A DNA stretch of 64,000 nucleotides from Branchiostoma belcheri (Eukaryota > Chordata > Leptocardii > Amphioxiformes > Branchiostomatidae). The position numbers and the translations under genes were made by a program. The notes below the pieces were generated by a model that worked only from the letters and a program-made list of their open reading frames with translations, made no database searches and was not told the origin of the DNA. The stretch spans positions 2,674,809 to 2,738,808 of the forward strand of contig NW_017802491.1 of assembly GCF_001625305.1 (NCBI RefSeq), read 5' to 3'. Shown piece by piece: positions 41,501-56,512 of this stretch (the stretch's first letter is position 1; every line of letters begins with the position of its first letter).

Positions 41501-44500
41501 TATAATGCCAGCATGGTTGGATGCCTGTAAAGCTTCCCCAGGAGGTTGAGTAAAGTTTGTGGGTAGGATCAGGAGATGAGACAGAGGGGACGCCACACAG
41601 CACGTCATTCCCATTGTCCCACCAGGTGAAATGACCATGAATGACGTAGGCTATACATGTACATGTAGCTCCGTGTGACTAATGGCACCTGGTGTAAAAG
41701 GTTTCATTGATGTTTTCCAGTTGCTTAAGAAACACTCTCGTCACCAAGTACATTATTTTGAGGTAAACATGTACTAAAAGTTACAATCCACCATATAAGT
41801 ATGAATGGAAAAGTGCTAAGTGTGGTCAGTTAGTTCTTTCCAAAACAGGTTACATATTCAAGTAGGCTTGGATACCTTGGTTTACTGGTGAATTCCATGA
41901 TGTTTTTAAGTTTGGCTGTATTTACCTTGTGCTACAATATCTATAGTTACTTGTGCATGTGCAAACAGACAAGTTAAGGTCACAGGCCACCTGAAGGGGG
42001 ATGGAATCAACAAGTGTCTGTCTACAAGGCCGTACATGTACATATGTGTAGCTCAGCCAGTTAGGCAGGTTTAAATCTGCAAGTTAGACGATGATATAAG
42101 ACATCTTTTTTCATGGTGGATTCAGTTTCTGGAAAGACTAACTTTTAGACTCATGCACATGTCGTATTTAATAGTTTAACAAAATGGAATAACCTAATTA
42201 AAGTCTCTTTATGTTGTTATGTGTACTTTGATTTGAAGAATGAATTTTAAAAAAGCAAAGCCCATTCTTGTGACATTTTCCTCCTTTCATACATGTATAT
42301 ATAACTAGATAAGTTAGTCCTAAATACAACTAATGGAATGACAGAGCTCTGTTGTAGCCAGCCTCCTTGGCCTACATTCCGTGATGGTCGCGTGTGCGAT
42401 GTTTCAAAGCGTGCAAAGTTAAAAGGCTGTCGTGCAGCGGCACCGGAGGAAGGGATTACCCGGCTCACGGCACTAATGAGGGGAGAATTCATCAGCGGGC
42501 TCTTGATCTTCTCATGTGTACGTTACTGCAAATTGTAATGACATGGAGGGGGAATACTTACATGCAATGTGAAGCTAGATTCAGGTGCATGTTATTATGA
42601 TCACGCATTTATTAATATGGGGAGAACATGATGTTTGGAGATGTTTCAGTTTTTCTTCAAACCTAGTACCTGAGCGTCAAGTCATAAATGCTTTGGAGAT
42701 ACGGTTTAATAGGAAACTTGAAAGCATTGGCCCTTCTACAAGTAGTGATCAAACAGTACTTTTCAGGATGATACCACATTAAATTACAAGATTGCCAAGG
42801 ACAGTGCATACTTTATTGCTGTGTCTGTTCTTTTGATCTTATTGATTTTTTGCCTTTTTTATGTTCCCTTCATCATACATGTACATGTAACTTGCATAAG
42901 GGTATATTACCTTGAAACCACATCAGAAGCTTTTATACAAATTTACAAGTAGACTTGTCTATTTTTGCAGAATCATACATTGCGCACAATTTTAATTGTT
43001 CCCCCTCCAGCATAATATGTGGATTTTGTACTTAGCGGCGTCATTTGCCGTCAAATCCTTTATTCCACACGCCGACGCACATGACAAATGTGGTCTCTAT
43101 TGATCTAGGTTGACAGGTGTGCAAGCAGGCTTCAAAGTCAATGAATTCTGCTTGAACAAGTGTCAGTCCCTACCCAAGCTACTTGACTATGGCATAACAT
43201 TAATTAAAACACTGTAGTGTCTCCTCTACAAGCCAGCAAACCAGCCGTAGGGGGAGACAAATGGTGCAGTGACCCCTTTGTTGACTTGAGGTTGTGGTTA
43301 CGGTATCAACACAAATATCGCCATTTTGAAGGTGACCTTGTCCCCCGGTAACCAGGAGACGCGTCGCACATGGAAGCAGCCGTGTTTATCCTCCCCTCCG
43401 TACAGAATGTGGCGTGGCACTTCAATATGCAAAGCCTTATTTTGGGTGTAGAAAGGGGAGCCCAGCTTCCCTCCCACACCATACTAAAATGTTGTTGTGT
43501 CTCAGGGACAGTAAACAGTTTCAAGGTAAATGAAATACACAGAGGCTAGCAATTCACCAGAAGAACAAACAAACAAGCCGTGTTTAGAATGCACACATGG
43601 GACAGGTGAACAGAACCCGGGGAATAATAGCAGAGTAAAGAAAAGCATGTAGATGACTTGCACACACCATTACATGTGTACAAGCTGTCTGCCCAGTTAT
43701 TCTGTTACAACCTTGAGACAGGGTCAACACCATGGACTCTCTGGAATGTGGTTGTTACTCTTGGGCAGTAAAACTGTTGTTTAAAATGACAGGTGCATGG
43801 TCACCTGGTATTTCTGCTGATAAAGATGTCCTTACTTTACCCCAAGGGAGTGAGATGTTGTTTTGTTGGCTGACTGCCTATTTGCCTACCTGTGTGTGTG
43901 TGTTTCTGACCCTGACTACTTTGTCCAGGTCATGATCATAGTATTCCTTGGTATTTCATGTAATAAGGCAGCATTCAGCAACATTCAATAAAAACAGTGA
44001 CTTGAAAACTTAACCTTGAGGTTTCCAAATCAGTGTTGACAATAATAAAGCTGAAGATGGCTTTGGCAGATTTCTCCAGTTTCAGTCCAAATAAATCCCT
44101 AACATAATCCAAAATCCTTCATAAGCTGCCCAAGGACACAGAATTTTAGCCGTTTGTTATGTTACCTACCTGAATCTACATACTGTACATTATATTGGCT
44201 GTTTTGCAGCAAGACATGAATAAGTCCTTGACCTGCCCAGACCACTGTTGGTCTTTCCTTTATTATCACTTTACCTCGGCTGTGATGAATGGTAAATGGA
44301 GTTTGCCTTCAGGTTAATCAGTCTATTCACAGTAATGCCTGTACCAGCCTGTTGCCAGGGTTTGGTAATTGTTTGGCTCGGTTGCTACGGGCAACATAAT
44401 TTACCATGAAAACACTCCTTGCTGGGCATATCCTATCAGATTTTATGGCACGAAGTGAAAATCCATTAAATTTATAATCATTGCTCATTTCCTTCCCTGT

Positions 44501-47500
44501 CACGCTCTCACAGAACCCACATTTTATAGAAAGCATCTGTTCTACAACTGGTCCTGGGAAAAGAAAACTGGATAATGATCCCTATCGAAAGGTAAAGCAG
44601 CCAACCTCAGGAGATGTGGGACTCTTTTTCTGGGAATATCATTGTGATCTTGTTGCCTCTCGTGTTTTCAACCAGGCACACCGGGTGTTGGGTTCCTGTA
44701 GATGACATTAACATTCTCCCTATATCATGTACATCTACAGTTTCCTAAGCAGGCTGGTTAAAGAATGCCCTTTTCACTAACACTGGTACCGTTACTGATT
44801 CCTAACAGGGGGTGGTTAAATTTTCTGGTTGGAAATAAACTCTGTTTGAAAAAGGGTGGAATTCAAGGCTTAAGGTGATTTTTACAATGTTGTGAGTGGT
44901 TAAGGTAACATCTGCTGTCACAATAGAATAAAGACATATTGCATACCATCCCCTTAATTGATGACATCAGATTTGCACAGTCTGTGTGTGTCTATAGCAC
45001 CAAATATGGACTGTCAATAATCACAAAACATGTACAATGTACAGTACTTGGAACTTTAGGTACAAAAGGTAGAAAAATATGGATATCACTAACGTTACTG
45101 CTAATTACGGTGTTATGGCATTTTATTTCTTCTTTGCATGCTAGCAGTTCTGTAAGATGTGCACAGAGCCAGGTTCAGGTGTTTGTTACCTTGTAAGCCT
45201 CTTACACCATCTTCCCTCCACAGATGGTGGTACTAATGGACCCACAGGAGGACCCAGACGACATCCTACGAGCGAATCGATCGCGGGAGAAGCAATATGT
45301 GTTTGACTACTCATTTGATGGCAGGTCCAGTCAAGTGAGTATTAGTTACACATTACACGTACATGGGGCCTCTTAAAGTGTAAAATACGATCAATATTTC
45401 TGTCCAAAATTGTCCCAAGATAGGTTATTGATAGACTTTTATTAGCTGTACATTATACGCAGGGAAGCCCTTTTTCTCTATTCATGCACTTGGCATTTAC
45501 AGACATGTACAATGTCATGTATAACCTTTCCTCCAGAAGAAAAGTTGACCCTTTAAAAGCCCAACAAAATGGTTTGCAAACTCATCAGCATTCTAACACA
45601 GGCCTAGCTGAAGCAAGCCTCAGACCTCTATATTCAAGTGTTGACATGACTGAAAATTTGGTCACGCACATGCATGTATAGTCAGTCCTAAGATAAAGTT
45701 CATTTAATTAGCATATAGATTGGCATATACATGTAGATTGGCATTTGGCTTAAAAATAACTTGACACAACCTTCATGATAATTTGTTGTAGGGTGAAGGC
45801 CGTTTTCACAGTAGACTGACATTGATGTCTTTTATACTATCTGTAATCTAAAATATGTATGTCTGTCATGCTTGTTCCAAAGGCATCCAATTTAGACAGA
45901 CAGGAGTTAAATTCCCCCGGGACTATTCTGTTATGCAATGATTGTCTCCTGGCAAGTCCATGTCAGACTATACACCATAATCCATCATGCAGTTGACATA
46001 CATTGTACCTCAAACCCTCATACATGTTGTGAAAGGGTACATGTATACCAGTTGGTAGTACATACGTGTCGGACTAAACCATTGATTTTGCAAAGTTATT
46101 GATTTGCTTGGTACTTGTCATGCTATAGTTAGAACAATAATGTATAAGCCTCTTTCACGCCATGTTTACATGTCAAACAATCTCCCTGGGAAAGTGGTAG
46201 ATATTTGTGTTTTAGTTAATAGCATTAACCATGAAATGACGGCCTTTCATGTCTGTGATTTAATAAAAACAAGCAAAGGCACCATGCGTGCAGCCAGAGT
46301 TGACTTATATTACATAACATAATGTATCTTTCATAACAGTGGGCTCACAAGGAGAACCTTGAACCAACAGATTCTTTTCTTTGGTACTGAATAGTGTAGG
46401 TGCGTGACAGAGAGCACTACATACTACGGCTGCTTTATACAAGGTTCCCGTGACGTTTTACACATTTCACGGGATCAAGTTCTCTGAAACCGACTGAAAA
46501 AGCCTTTTCTGAGGCAGATACAGTATTACATTTCCCATAGAATACATTGGCTCCACGTCCTACATGCCCGATTGGATGCTTGAGTGAAATTCCATAATGT
46601 GAACCTAAGGGCTTTATCAGGAGGGTTCAATAGATGGCATTTTGCAAAATCAAAAGCACGTAGAAGGGCATTGTGTTGACACTGAATAGGTGAGACCCTG
46701 ATCACTCAGGCAGTGCTAGGGATGAACAAGCCCCTGGAAACAGGATTCTTTCACAACTTGGCAGTCCAGACACATACTACATAGATCATAAAAGATTAAA
46801 TATTAAAGAAGCTGCTACAGCCAATTTGGATTCTTCTTTGAGCAGTCAGCTATACAAGTTTCCAATAGTAAAGAGACATCTAGCAGTTAGCAGTTGAACT
46901 GCAGCCAATACAGCGTAGTATTCCTTATATGATGACATTTGTAAAAGGTAATGACATGAAAAAGACATTAAAAGATAAGTACATGTTGTCATTTTGTGTT
47001 GAGATACACTAAATTACAATGTTGGGAATGATGTCAGATGTAGCTGTGGCTAGAGTTTAAACATGTTTGTCACTCTTTCATCCTATGTAGGAGGAAGTTT
47101 ATGCCCACACCACCCGGCCCCTGATAGAGAGTGTCATTGAGGGATTCAACGCTACTGTCTTTGCCTATGGTGCTACAGGTATGCCAATGTCCTCCTAGAA
47201 TTGTATTTTTGTTAGCTATTACTGTTTGGGCTGACTATTGAAAAATCGCATGAAGGTGGATGAGTTGGGTTGGCCTCAGCTCTTACATACATGTATGTAC
47301 ATATATGATATATCACACTTTCTCTTCCAGGTGCTGGTAAAACCTACACCATGCTGGGCACAGACCACGAGCCTGGTGTGATGGCAAGATCACTCAATGA
47401 CCTGTTCGAGGGGATGTACAGAACAAGTGAGAACATGGTGTACCAGGTCTCCATGTCTTACCTGGAGGTGAGATGTAGACGTAGCTGTATCTAAGATGAC

Positions 47501-50500
47501 CTACTATGCTTGTGTCCCAGAATTCATATCTGTTTTATTGTTTGGTTATAACAACAGATTTCTTACTGCATACCTCTTGAATTCTTGTAGTTTTCTATTT
47601 GGGATGTGACCGTCCTTGATCCTTCACAACTGTACCTGATACAGGTTGTTGTCCGTGTGCTAATTTTGTCATGCCGTCCCTCCCCAGATCTACAATGAGA
47701 TGATCCGTGACCTCCTGAGCCCTGAGTCAGGATACTTGGAACTCCGGGAGGACACGAAGGGGGTGCAGGTTGCCGGGCTGTCAGAGGTCAATGCCAAATC
47801 TACCAAAGAGGTACAAAAATATTCTTCTGTATGCATGTATGTGTGGTTTGGCCATTTGATGCCTTGCCATTGAGTCCTACTCAGTTTGTAAAACTGACAT
47901 TGGCAGTCAACTAACTGAAGTGGTGTCAAATTTTACAAAAATATTAAAATCAATCAAGTGGGTAAAATCTAGTAACATATTTTAACCTGTCAAAAGTTAA
48001 AAGAACAATGTGTTTAAAACAACTTTTAGAACAAACACCAAACTTACGTGTGGTCTTCCACAGGTGATGGAGCTCCTACAACAAGGCAACAAGCAGCGTA
48101 CCCAGGAACCCACCAAGGCGAACAAGACGTCTTCCCGCTCGCACGCCGTGCTGCAGGTCACCGTGAAGCAGCGCTCACGTGTCCGCAACACCACCCAGGA
48201 AGTGCGCGTCGGCAAGCTGTACATGATCGACTTGGCGGGGTCTGAGAGGGCAGCTCAAACCCAGGTCAGTGTCCGTCGCTGACAAACAGCAGTTTACATG
48301 GTGTTTTTTTCCACAGAACTATACTTAAGAGCTGTGTAGTTTTTTGACTATCCCATTATAGTAGGTCAATTTGGTTCTATTTCTGAAGGGTGTTGAATCT
48401 TGCACACGGGCGTCAGTGAACTCAATAGAAAATGCTGAACATGCCTCGCTTACCACATACCCACAAACATTTTGTAAGGCTAGAAAGGCATCCAGCTAGC
48501 CCATGCATAATTATGTAATGCAGCCTTCATCATTTCTATCAAATCATGATATCACTGTGACATTGAATGAAGGCTTTCTAATCCATCCATTCATATTTCA
48601 TATGAGAATCTGCATTTCCTGGACACTTTTTTCATCTATTATCCATCAGACTTTTCTCACCAACACTGAACTTTTCTACTAACACAAGCATGTTATGGAA
48701 TATGTTTGCAGCTGAACAAACGCAGACAGCAGAAACCGGTAGGACAGACTTGGACAGAATCCCTGAATTTTAAGTCATATCTGGCACTGTTGTTGAAATG
48801 TACACATGCATATCCATACATTTGTACATAACCACAGCTAGCACCCACAGTCGGAATGGCTTAAGGTGGCCCAAGCTTTCAAGTTCAAATCCACTTGACT
48901 AGTACTGTGAAGTTTTTAAGACACCAGATACATGTGTACACATTACCTCTTATATGTTACAGTGGCAGCCAACTTTAAGCATTATACATTGTACCTATCA
49001 TTTAAACACAAGTCTTCACCCACTTGTAAGTGAAATTTGTTAGTAAAAAGTAGTAAAGGATGACCATTGTAACTTGGCTGTCTCTTCCTTTCCAGAATCG
49101 AGGTAAGAGGATGAAGGAAGGTGCTCACATCAACCGCTCTCTTCTTGCGCTGGGGAACTGTATCAACGCGCTGTGTGAGAAGGGCCCGAAAGCATACGTG
49201 AACTACCGTGACAGTAAGCTGACCAGGCTGCTGAAGGACGCCCTGGGAGGCAACTGTAAGACTGTGATGATCGCCCACATCAGTCCAGCCAGCACCTCTT
49301 TTGATGAGTCCAGAAACACTCTGCTGTATGCAGACAGAGCAAAGAACATCAAGACAAGGGTAAGGAACCAGCTGAATATTACACAGTGTTCGAAATACCT
49401 GTCTGCAGTCTGCAATCTGCAGATAGATTTTCAAGATTGCAGAAGAAAAATTTGTACAATCTGCAATTTTGCAGAAGGAAAAGTAGGCTCCAGATTCAAT
49501 GGTTTTCAATTTAGCAAACTAGAACTCTCAGGCCCCAGGGGCAGACAACATTTAAATCATGTTCTGAAACAACAGGAGCTTCTTTACTAATTAACATCAT
49601 TGTCTTGACTTGTCTATCTTTTGTTTCCTTTTGACTCCAAAAATTTATCTTTACTAATTTGCATATGAATCAATAGTTTGTGCTAATAAACCTGCATTTC
49701 TCCTGCAATGTGAAAGATACCAGGAAATGATAAATTTTCTGTAGAGAAGGATCTATGAAGTCTGAAATCAAAAAGAGTAATAGTTTAAACTTAAAAGAAT
49801 CCCAGTAATGCTACAGATTTACAAAGCTATATATGATGTAAAAAGGCATAATTCGTCTGAGAAGGTTGTAGTATGGAGGCATGTGTATTTGCATGCAGGA
49901 AGTATTTCCAAATTGCAGTACCAAATTTTGACTCTTCTGCAATATTGCAGAGTACTGAAAAAAAGTATTTCGACCACTGTTACATGATGTTGATAGCAGA
50001 AACTATCTGAAACACAGAAATGCATGCCTACGACTGAAATTTTGAGGAATGAGGCATCTATTTTATGTAAAAAATTACAACATAATTCTTGAAGTATTAT
50101 TGAGTAAATTTTTGTCATCCTTTGTCCTCTGATAGGTGAAAAGAAATTTGATGAATGTCTCGTACCACATTGCGCAATACACGGCCATCATCTCAGACTT
50201 GCGGAAGGAGATTTCCCGGCTGAAGCTGAAGATTGAGGAGCAGGAGATGGTGAAGAAGGAGCTATCCCAAGGACAGCAGCTCAGGTCCAGGATCAAGGAG
50301 ATACAATGTAAGTTTACATCTACATAGGGGAGATACAGTGTTAGTGTACATATGGGAGATACATGTACATTTACATACTATTAGGTAGTAAATACCTTCA
50401 TTTTTGTAATGGAATTTTGATAGTTGGTAGAAAAGTTTCATTTCATGCACTTTGGATAAAATTGACTGCATGATGACTACTGCAATGTACTTTGAAATGA

Positions 50501-53500
50501 CAAGACATGAGGTATAAAATCATCATAGTACTGCATGCTAACCTTGAATGTTGTTATCAATGAATATTTTATGTTATGCCATGTTCTTGATACCAGCCCA
50601 TAGAAAGATGACAGGGGAAGCAAACGTGTTATTGGTTAGATGGTGTGAGAGCAGATAAGATTGAATACAGCCAAGGGAGCAATCAGTAATTAAAATCAGA
50701 CAACAAATGGCACAGTCATCTATTATTGATCCTAGCTGCTTTGTCCCAATAGCACCCTTTCTGACAAGGGCAATGCTTCAATTTCTTTCATTCTACGTCA
50801 AGTAATCAAATTATTCCCTTTGAAGCATGATTTATGCTGTTTTGGGGTTTTGTTTGGCCAGTTTTGCTTGGCAACTGTGCACGTAGGCAGCCTTATATCT
50901 GTGTGTCTGTGGCTGTTTCTGACATCCATTGACTTTTCCAGCAGAATGAGCATCACATGTAGAGACATCAAATGTTCTCTTTCATTTTACTTCAGGACTG
51001 TCAGCAACAGCTTTCATAGTCATTTTGTTTGATGTGTGGCTTACAGCGTACATTTGAAGTGATCGTTTCCTGACTTGTGTATGGTAAGACAGTCTTGTAC
51101 GCTAAGTTTTCCCCCGGTTGACGTTGTGTGGTGCTGTTCTTGTGACACAGCTGAGGTACAGCTCGAGGCCAGCAAGTCGGACAAGAAGGAGATGGTGCGT
51201 CTCCGGGAACAGCTGGTGTCAGCGTTCCACGAGCAGATGGAGATCCGGCGCAGCCTGATGGAGCTGGAGAACACCACGCTGGAGATCCAGATGGACACCT
51301 CCCGGCACATGCTCACCATCTCTGAGTAAGTACACATGGACACTTGGTCTTAGGCGCACAGTCAATTATCCTACATGTAGGAGTCAAAATCTGAAATGTA
51401 CACAAACTGAATATTGTGTTACATGATTGTTTTAAATTAACATCCATAGCATGGAGAACACTTCAGCTCGGACACTTAGCAAACAAATAAATTCTAGTAC
51501 TATAGAGACAGTTATCTGTCCTAAATACATACAATGTACTATCACGCGAATATGAAGCACATTGTAAAGACTACTGAAAGGGGATAAACTGTACCACTTT
51601 ATATTGTCTAATTGTGCGTGCTTAGTTGTTAATGTGATATAGAAAATTAAATATAGACTGTTTCTAATGTTTCCACAGATGGGACCAGGAGCAGACCAAG
51701 CAGAAGGAAAAGCAGACTGAGGACAATAAGGAGTTGGAGAAGGGAGAGAGCGAGAAGGAGGCAGAGGAACAATCCTCCCACAGTGACTCCTCTTCTGAGC
51801 CTCCAGAAGTCCTCCATGCTAAAGATGAGCTGCAGCAGCTGATGGAGGAGCAGAAAAAAGCCTCCAACCTGAAGCTCCAACTGCAGGAGAAACTCAGTCT
51901 TATCCAGAGCAAAGGCAGGAAACTGGAAGAGCTGCTGCCCAAACGGATCAACAACGAGGACCAGAAGGAAATCCTGATGCTCCTGTGTAAAGTACATGAG
52001 CTGGAAATTGAAAACACAGAGATGCAGTCCAAAACACTGCTTCAAGAAAACTTCCTCCGCCAGAAAGACTTGGTCATCGCGAGGTACGAGCAGCACAAGA
52101 ACGTGGCGGATGAGATAATCCGCATGCAGCGGGAACTGATCGAGATGCACAATTTACCCGTTCCTCTGGAGCTGGAGGAACTGTACGAGGTGTACACTCA
52201 GGATCTGGACGCGTCCTTCAGCCACACCCAGCTGCACACCTTACAGAGCTACCAGGCAAAAATGTCCTTCCTCACTCAGAAGCTTCAGGACTTTGAGGAA
52301 TATGATGATAAGCTTGGCACGTTGGATGATGAACATTCCAGTCCTTCACCCACAAAGATAAACTCAAGAAATGCATCGACAAAAGACTTGAGTGAAAGAG
52401 ACACTCCATCAAAGGTTTTCAAAGCAAGTCCTCAATCAAGGATGCTGCGGCAAGCAGCAAATGATAACCAAGTGACCTTAAGTCCGACCCATTCGGACAG
52501 TGTTACAAAACTTGAGAGCCTGGTCAGCATCAGCAGTCGAAGCAATAGCCGCACCAGTGACTCACCTGAACCTCCACTAGGGATTGTGACATCACCAGAT
52601 GATATCATTGAAGTGGCAAAGAAAACAAAGAACATAAACGCCATTGCTGCTCGTCGACGATCACGAGTAAGCACTCACGTTCCAGATGTTCTCACCCTCG
52701 ATTACGGCAAGACCACAGCTTCTCTTAATTCTCTCAGGGACGACACTCGGCAGTTAAAACAAATTGATGAGGTCAGGTCCAACCCTCTAACACCTGCCAT
52801 GAGGCACGCTGTTAGTGAGGAGAACTTGTTTGATGAAAAGTCCAGCAGCAAACGCGAGGAATCCCCTCCTCCTGTGTTTGTGCCGAGGATTGCGAAACCT
52901 CGCCGTAGTGACAGGAAGAGTCTAGACAGACAAGCGCGCAGAAGGACCAAGTCTCACGAGGTTTCTGAAGACAAGGTGGGTTCATGTTGCTCTTTTGGCA
53001 GACTGATATCAGGATTTTCACTTAAATCCTTCCATAAATATGATAAACACTTTACAGGCATTGACAAATTTCTGGTACAATGATCATACAAGTACATGTA
53101 GATAATGGTACATGTAGCAGATTCTAACACACTACATGTCTGCATGAGTCTGACCAGTCTTCTTTCACATTATTGTAGAATAAAGCAGGGAAAGTGCCAG
53201 CAGGAACAAGGCAAAAGACGCGCAGCATCCGACATTCCAATGGGAACTACTCCGACCCTGCACGGTACGGGGGGCGCCTCAAGTTTCCTGTCAACCACCA
53301 TACAGGTAAGAAAGTAACTACATACAGTCATCTTAGTTTGCACTGTGCCTTGTGGCATTGAATTCTAAAGGTTGCAGTTCTGTTCTGAGTGTCTGTTCCA
53401 TTTAATTTGGTGCAGTTGAAATCTTAAACAAGAATACGAAGTTGAACTACATGTACCAGATGTGTGAATATGTTTTTGTATTGCTTTTCAGGAGAGGGTG

Positions 53501-54074
53501 ACCTGCGGACCTTGGAACCAGTCAGCACTCCCCCAACTACAGTCTTCCAGAGTGGGGCAGACAAGGGCAAAGGCCTCTCTGTGCAGAAGAGGTATAGAGG
53601 TAAGAAATAAGAAACATTTCTCAGTTTTAAACTGTTAAATCTAGACATGCAGTTTTGTGCAGTAGGCAAGTTTGTATCTGTGTCACGGTTGATACCCTAA
53701 TTTTTTGCATAAGGAGTGATTTCCAATTTGACAAAAAAGATTATTTTTCTTTTAAAGAAACGGACAAAAGTAATACAAAGCATTATCTAGTATGGCACTC
53801 CAAAGTAATTATAATGATATTATGCTGGTTTGCTGTCATGTGTTGATTAATTTTTTGTGGATAATGTGCATGTGTTCGTCAAACATTGTTGGTCATGCTG
53901 TTGTTTTGTTTTTCCCCAGGACCTACCTACTCAGACTCCTCCGCTGCCAGCACCCCCCAGCTGCAGCCGCCCCCCATCCGCCAGAAGGCCACCATCCCCG
54001 CCTACCGCAAGGCCAACATCGCAGTCGCTGGGCACGCGCTCCCACGGAGCACCGACAAGCACCGCAGATACTAA
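29589..54074 (+). CDS. KIF19: kinesin-8 family motor KIF19
   Basis: Fourteen exons join in phase: 29589-29669, 30925-31005, 45224-45334, 47091-47178, 47331-47467, 47688-47810, 48064-48264, 49096-49359, 50136-50307, 51151-51325, 51679-52975, 53179-53305, 53492-53599, 53920-54074; 1039 residues (human KIF19 is about 1000). N-terminal motor domain, about residues 25-360: P-loop GATGAGKT (118-125), switch I NKTSSRSH, switch [10 protein letters not shown]. The neck and coiled coils follow ([22 protein letters not shown]; then [14 protein letters not shown]...). The region [12 protein letters not shown] and [14 protein letters not shown] matches KIF19 rather than KIF18. The basic, Ser/Pro-rich tail includes [13 protein letters not shown] and HAVSEENLF, also KIF19-like. 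Known role: plus-end motor that depolymerises ciliary microtubules and sets motile-cilium length. The start has a strong Kozak (GCCATGG); in-frame Mets at 29613 and 29631 are alternatives. Confidence 0.96.
31006..45223 (+). other. 14.2-kb intron 2 of KIF19
   Basis: Flanked by GTAAGT and a pyrimidine-rich CCTCCACAG. It is far larger than the other introns of the gene (about 0.15-1.9 kb apart from the 1.3-kb first). It is AT-rich with many TACATGTA words. A palindromic segment lies at about 34091-34196: 14-bp perfect arms GTACCATCCTGGTT (34093-34106) and AACCAGGATGGTAC (34181-34194) with further inner pairing. No nested gene, RNA or intact transposon was recognised. Confidence 0.7.
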
Positions 54075-56472
54075 ACACCTTCAACTCATCTGTAGTTACT
54101 CTAGCTCTAAAGGTTAAATATTGAAGTTCTAATATGAAAATATTATTAGACAGATTCACACACCTATTTAAAAAATCTAATGGTGGGAATGATATAGGTG
54201 TCAAATTTTAAAAATGAATGATTTTCTTGCAGCCAAAAATCATGTTTTATCAAATTATCTTAATTTGTTCTGTGAAGGAGACAAGTGTCTCCCATGATCG
54301 ATACAGTTACTGCTATCCTAGCTTTATCCTCTTCCAGATCAGATGCTTGCTAGCAATTCACAAGTGCCTTTAATAGTTAAGAGCAGTTGTCTTCTTGTAG
54401 CAATTGTAGTGCTCCCTTAGGAGAAAATTTGGCAACAATTTTCCCTTTTTTATGCACATAGTTAGTTGGCTGCTGCTTGAGTTCCTGATACATTCCATTT
54501 AACCCATGTTGCCTTCCTTTTAGATTTGGAAAACTTGAAACCATTTTATGCAAAGAATGCAGCATGTATTAATGTTGATAAATTGATTGTTCCCATTAGA
54601 TATTACCTGTTCCAAGATATCGTTGACATCAGAATATGACAGAAGTTACAACACCACAACAATTCATATGGTAACTCAAAGTAGTATTTATTTAACTTAT
54701 GAATAAATTAAAATCTACATGGTTTCTTCAGGCTATTGTGACATTGACCAACTCAATAACTTTATAACATATAAATTTAGTTAACCTAAAACTTTGTAAA
54801 GAATTGTAAAGATGAAGATCTTTGACAATATTTGAGTATTTCTTTTCTAATCTCAGACTCAATCTATGATTGAAAAATAAGGTACATGTAGTGATCTTTT
54901 CTGTAGTTTTGACAATGCTGTACAGGCAGATGATTTTTAATCCTAATGACAGACTAACATGTTCCTTGTATAGTGTGTGTTCTAGTGTATATTCTGTTTC
55001 TTACTGTGGAAATATAGTTTGTATCATATTTAACCATGACCTGTAAGTTAAATCAGAATATGTGTACTATGTTCCTGTACATGTATGTATCTACATTCCT
55101 TGGCACGATGGTATTGTGATGTATAGTTTGTTTGTTTTTTTCTTGCATGGGGACCACACATTTTTTTAATTACAGTATTATGATTTGCATGATAGATATG
55201 TAGTCTGTGCAATGCAATGAACCATCAAAACATTGGCAAATTACCTTGGTACAACACGAAAGAGCAATACTGTATGTGTTACAGTCTCTCAGATTTTACC
55301 ATCACTGTCAAGTCAATAATGATGACCAGAGAAAACCAATAATAGTGCTCGGTGCCTTGAGCTTAGTTGTATTTCAGCTGTTTAATTGGAATGGGAGTAA
55401 AGGAAAAATGTGCAGATTAATACTTGTTCATGTGTAATGTATGACAGGGATAAGAGACTAGGAAAATGTAACGTTACAATCTGTTGATCAGAACAATTTC
55501 TAATCATACAGTTAGTAATGGACATCGGTCTAAGGTCTACCCTTAGTTTCAAGTGCTAACTGTGCCTAGATAGCAACTTGTGATGAAACAGAATAGTAAC
55601 TTTGGTTATTAATTCAGCTGGTGTAGACTTTGGATACAAGAGGAAAATGTAATATTATTTGATTGGGAAGAGAACTTTAGATTGTATTTGAACAGAAAAT
55701 AAAACTATTCCTATTTTCTACCTACATTGCATTCTGTGTCTTGGTTAAGAGATCATAATGGTTAAGAGAACAATGTACTATAATCTTTATGTTTGCCCAT
55801 GCAGACCTTCCAGAAAATGCAAAATATTTTATTACTTCAGGTGGGTACATTTTATTCCAGTTAAGCGCTACGTCATCAGCAGCCCATGCTACCATAATAA
55901 AGGTCACTCCATGGTCATGACCTCTGTTCGAGTTGACAGATTTATTCCATATCTTGTTAGAAAGATAGTAAGTAAAGTAGGTAAACTGATGATGCGTAGT
56001 AGGTAAGCTGATCAAGTCACACTAGGAACAATAGATTTGCCAATTTGCTTTGAAGAGCCAGACGACAGTGAAAGACAAAAGTTGTTCTCTATGAAAATGT
56101 AGCAAAAACCTTCCGAGTGGCCTCTAACACGTCCGCAAATTGCTATCCAAAAATTTGCATATTATGATTCACGGCAGCGCTCGTACTATAACGCCAGTCG
56201 ATTTCCCGCCCGTAATACGGAATGGCTGTAAATTTTCACATATCACATAAAGTGTACCGTTTATTTATTTCAGGCTCGACGGCCCATAATTTACCAAGTA
56301 CATATAACGTTACACAAACACATCTAAAAAGCATCAAAGTTTACAGATGGATGTTATATACAAGTAGTACGTGGGTTGATAGTCAACTGAGACGATGCAA
56401 ACAATATTGTGTGAAAAATATATTGTGTGTACAATATTGTGGGAATGACACAGTCCTTTGGTGAAATTGGGT
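54075..56472. other. KIF19 3' UTR and spacer
   Basis: Poly(A) signals AATAAA at 54702-54707 and 55698-55703 would give 3' UTRs of about 0.65 or 1.65 kb. AT-rich with no gene recognised. From about 56400 the H2B-4 3' flank begins. Confidence 0.5.
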
Positions 56473-56488
56473 GGCCCTGAAAAGGGCC
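56473..56488 (-). promoter_or_regulatory. histone 3' stem-loop of H2B-4
   Basis: Minus strand GGCCCTTTTCAGGGCC, canonical loop, 24 bp past the stop. Downstream ACCAAAGGACTGTG is the likely U7-pairing element. Confidence 0.93.
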
Positions 56489-56512
56489 GGTGGTTTTTCT
56501 GACTCCCGTCGT

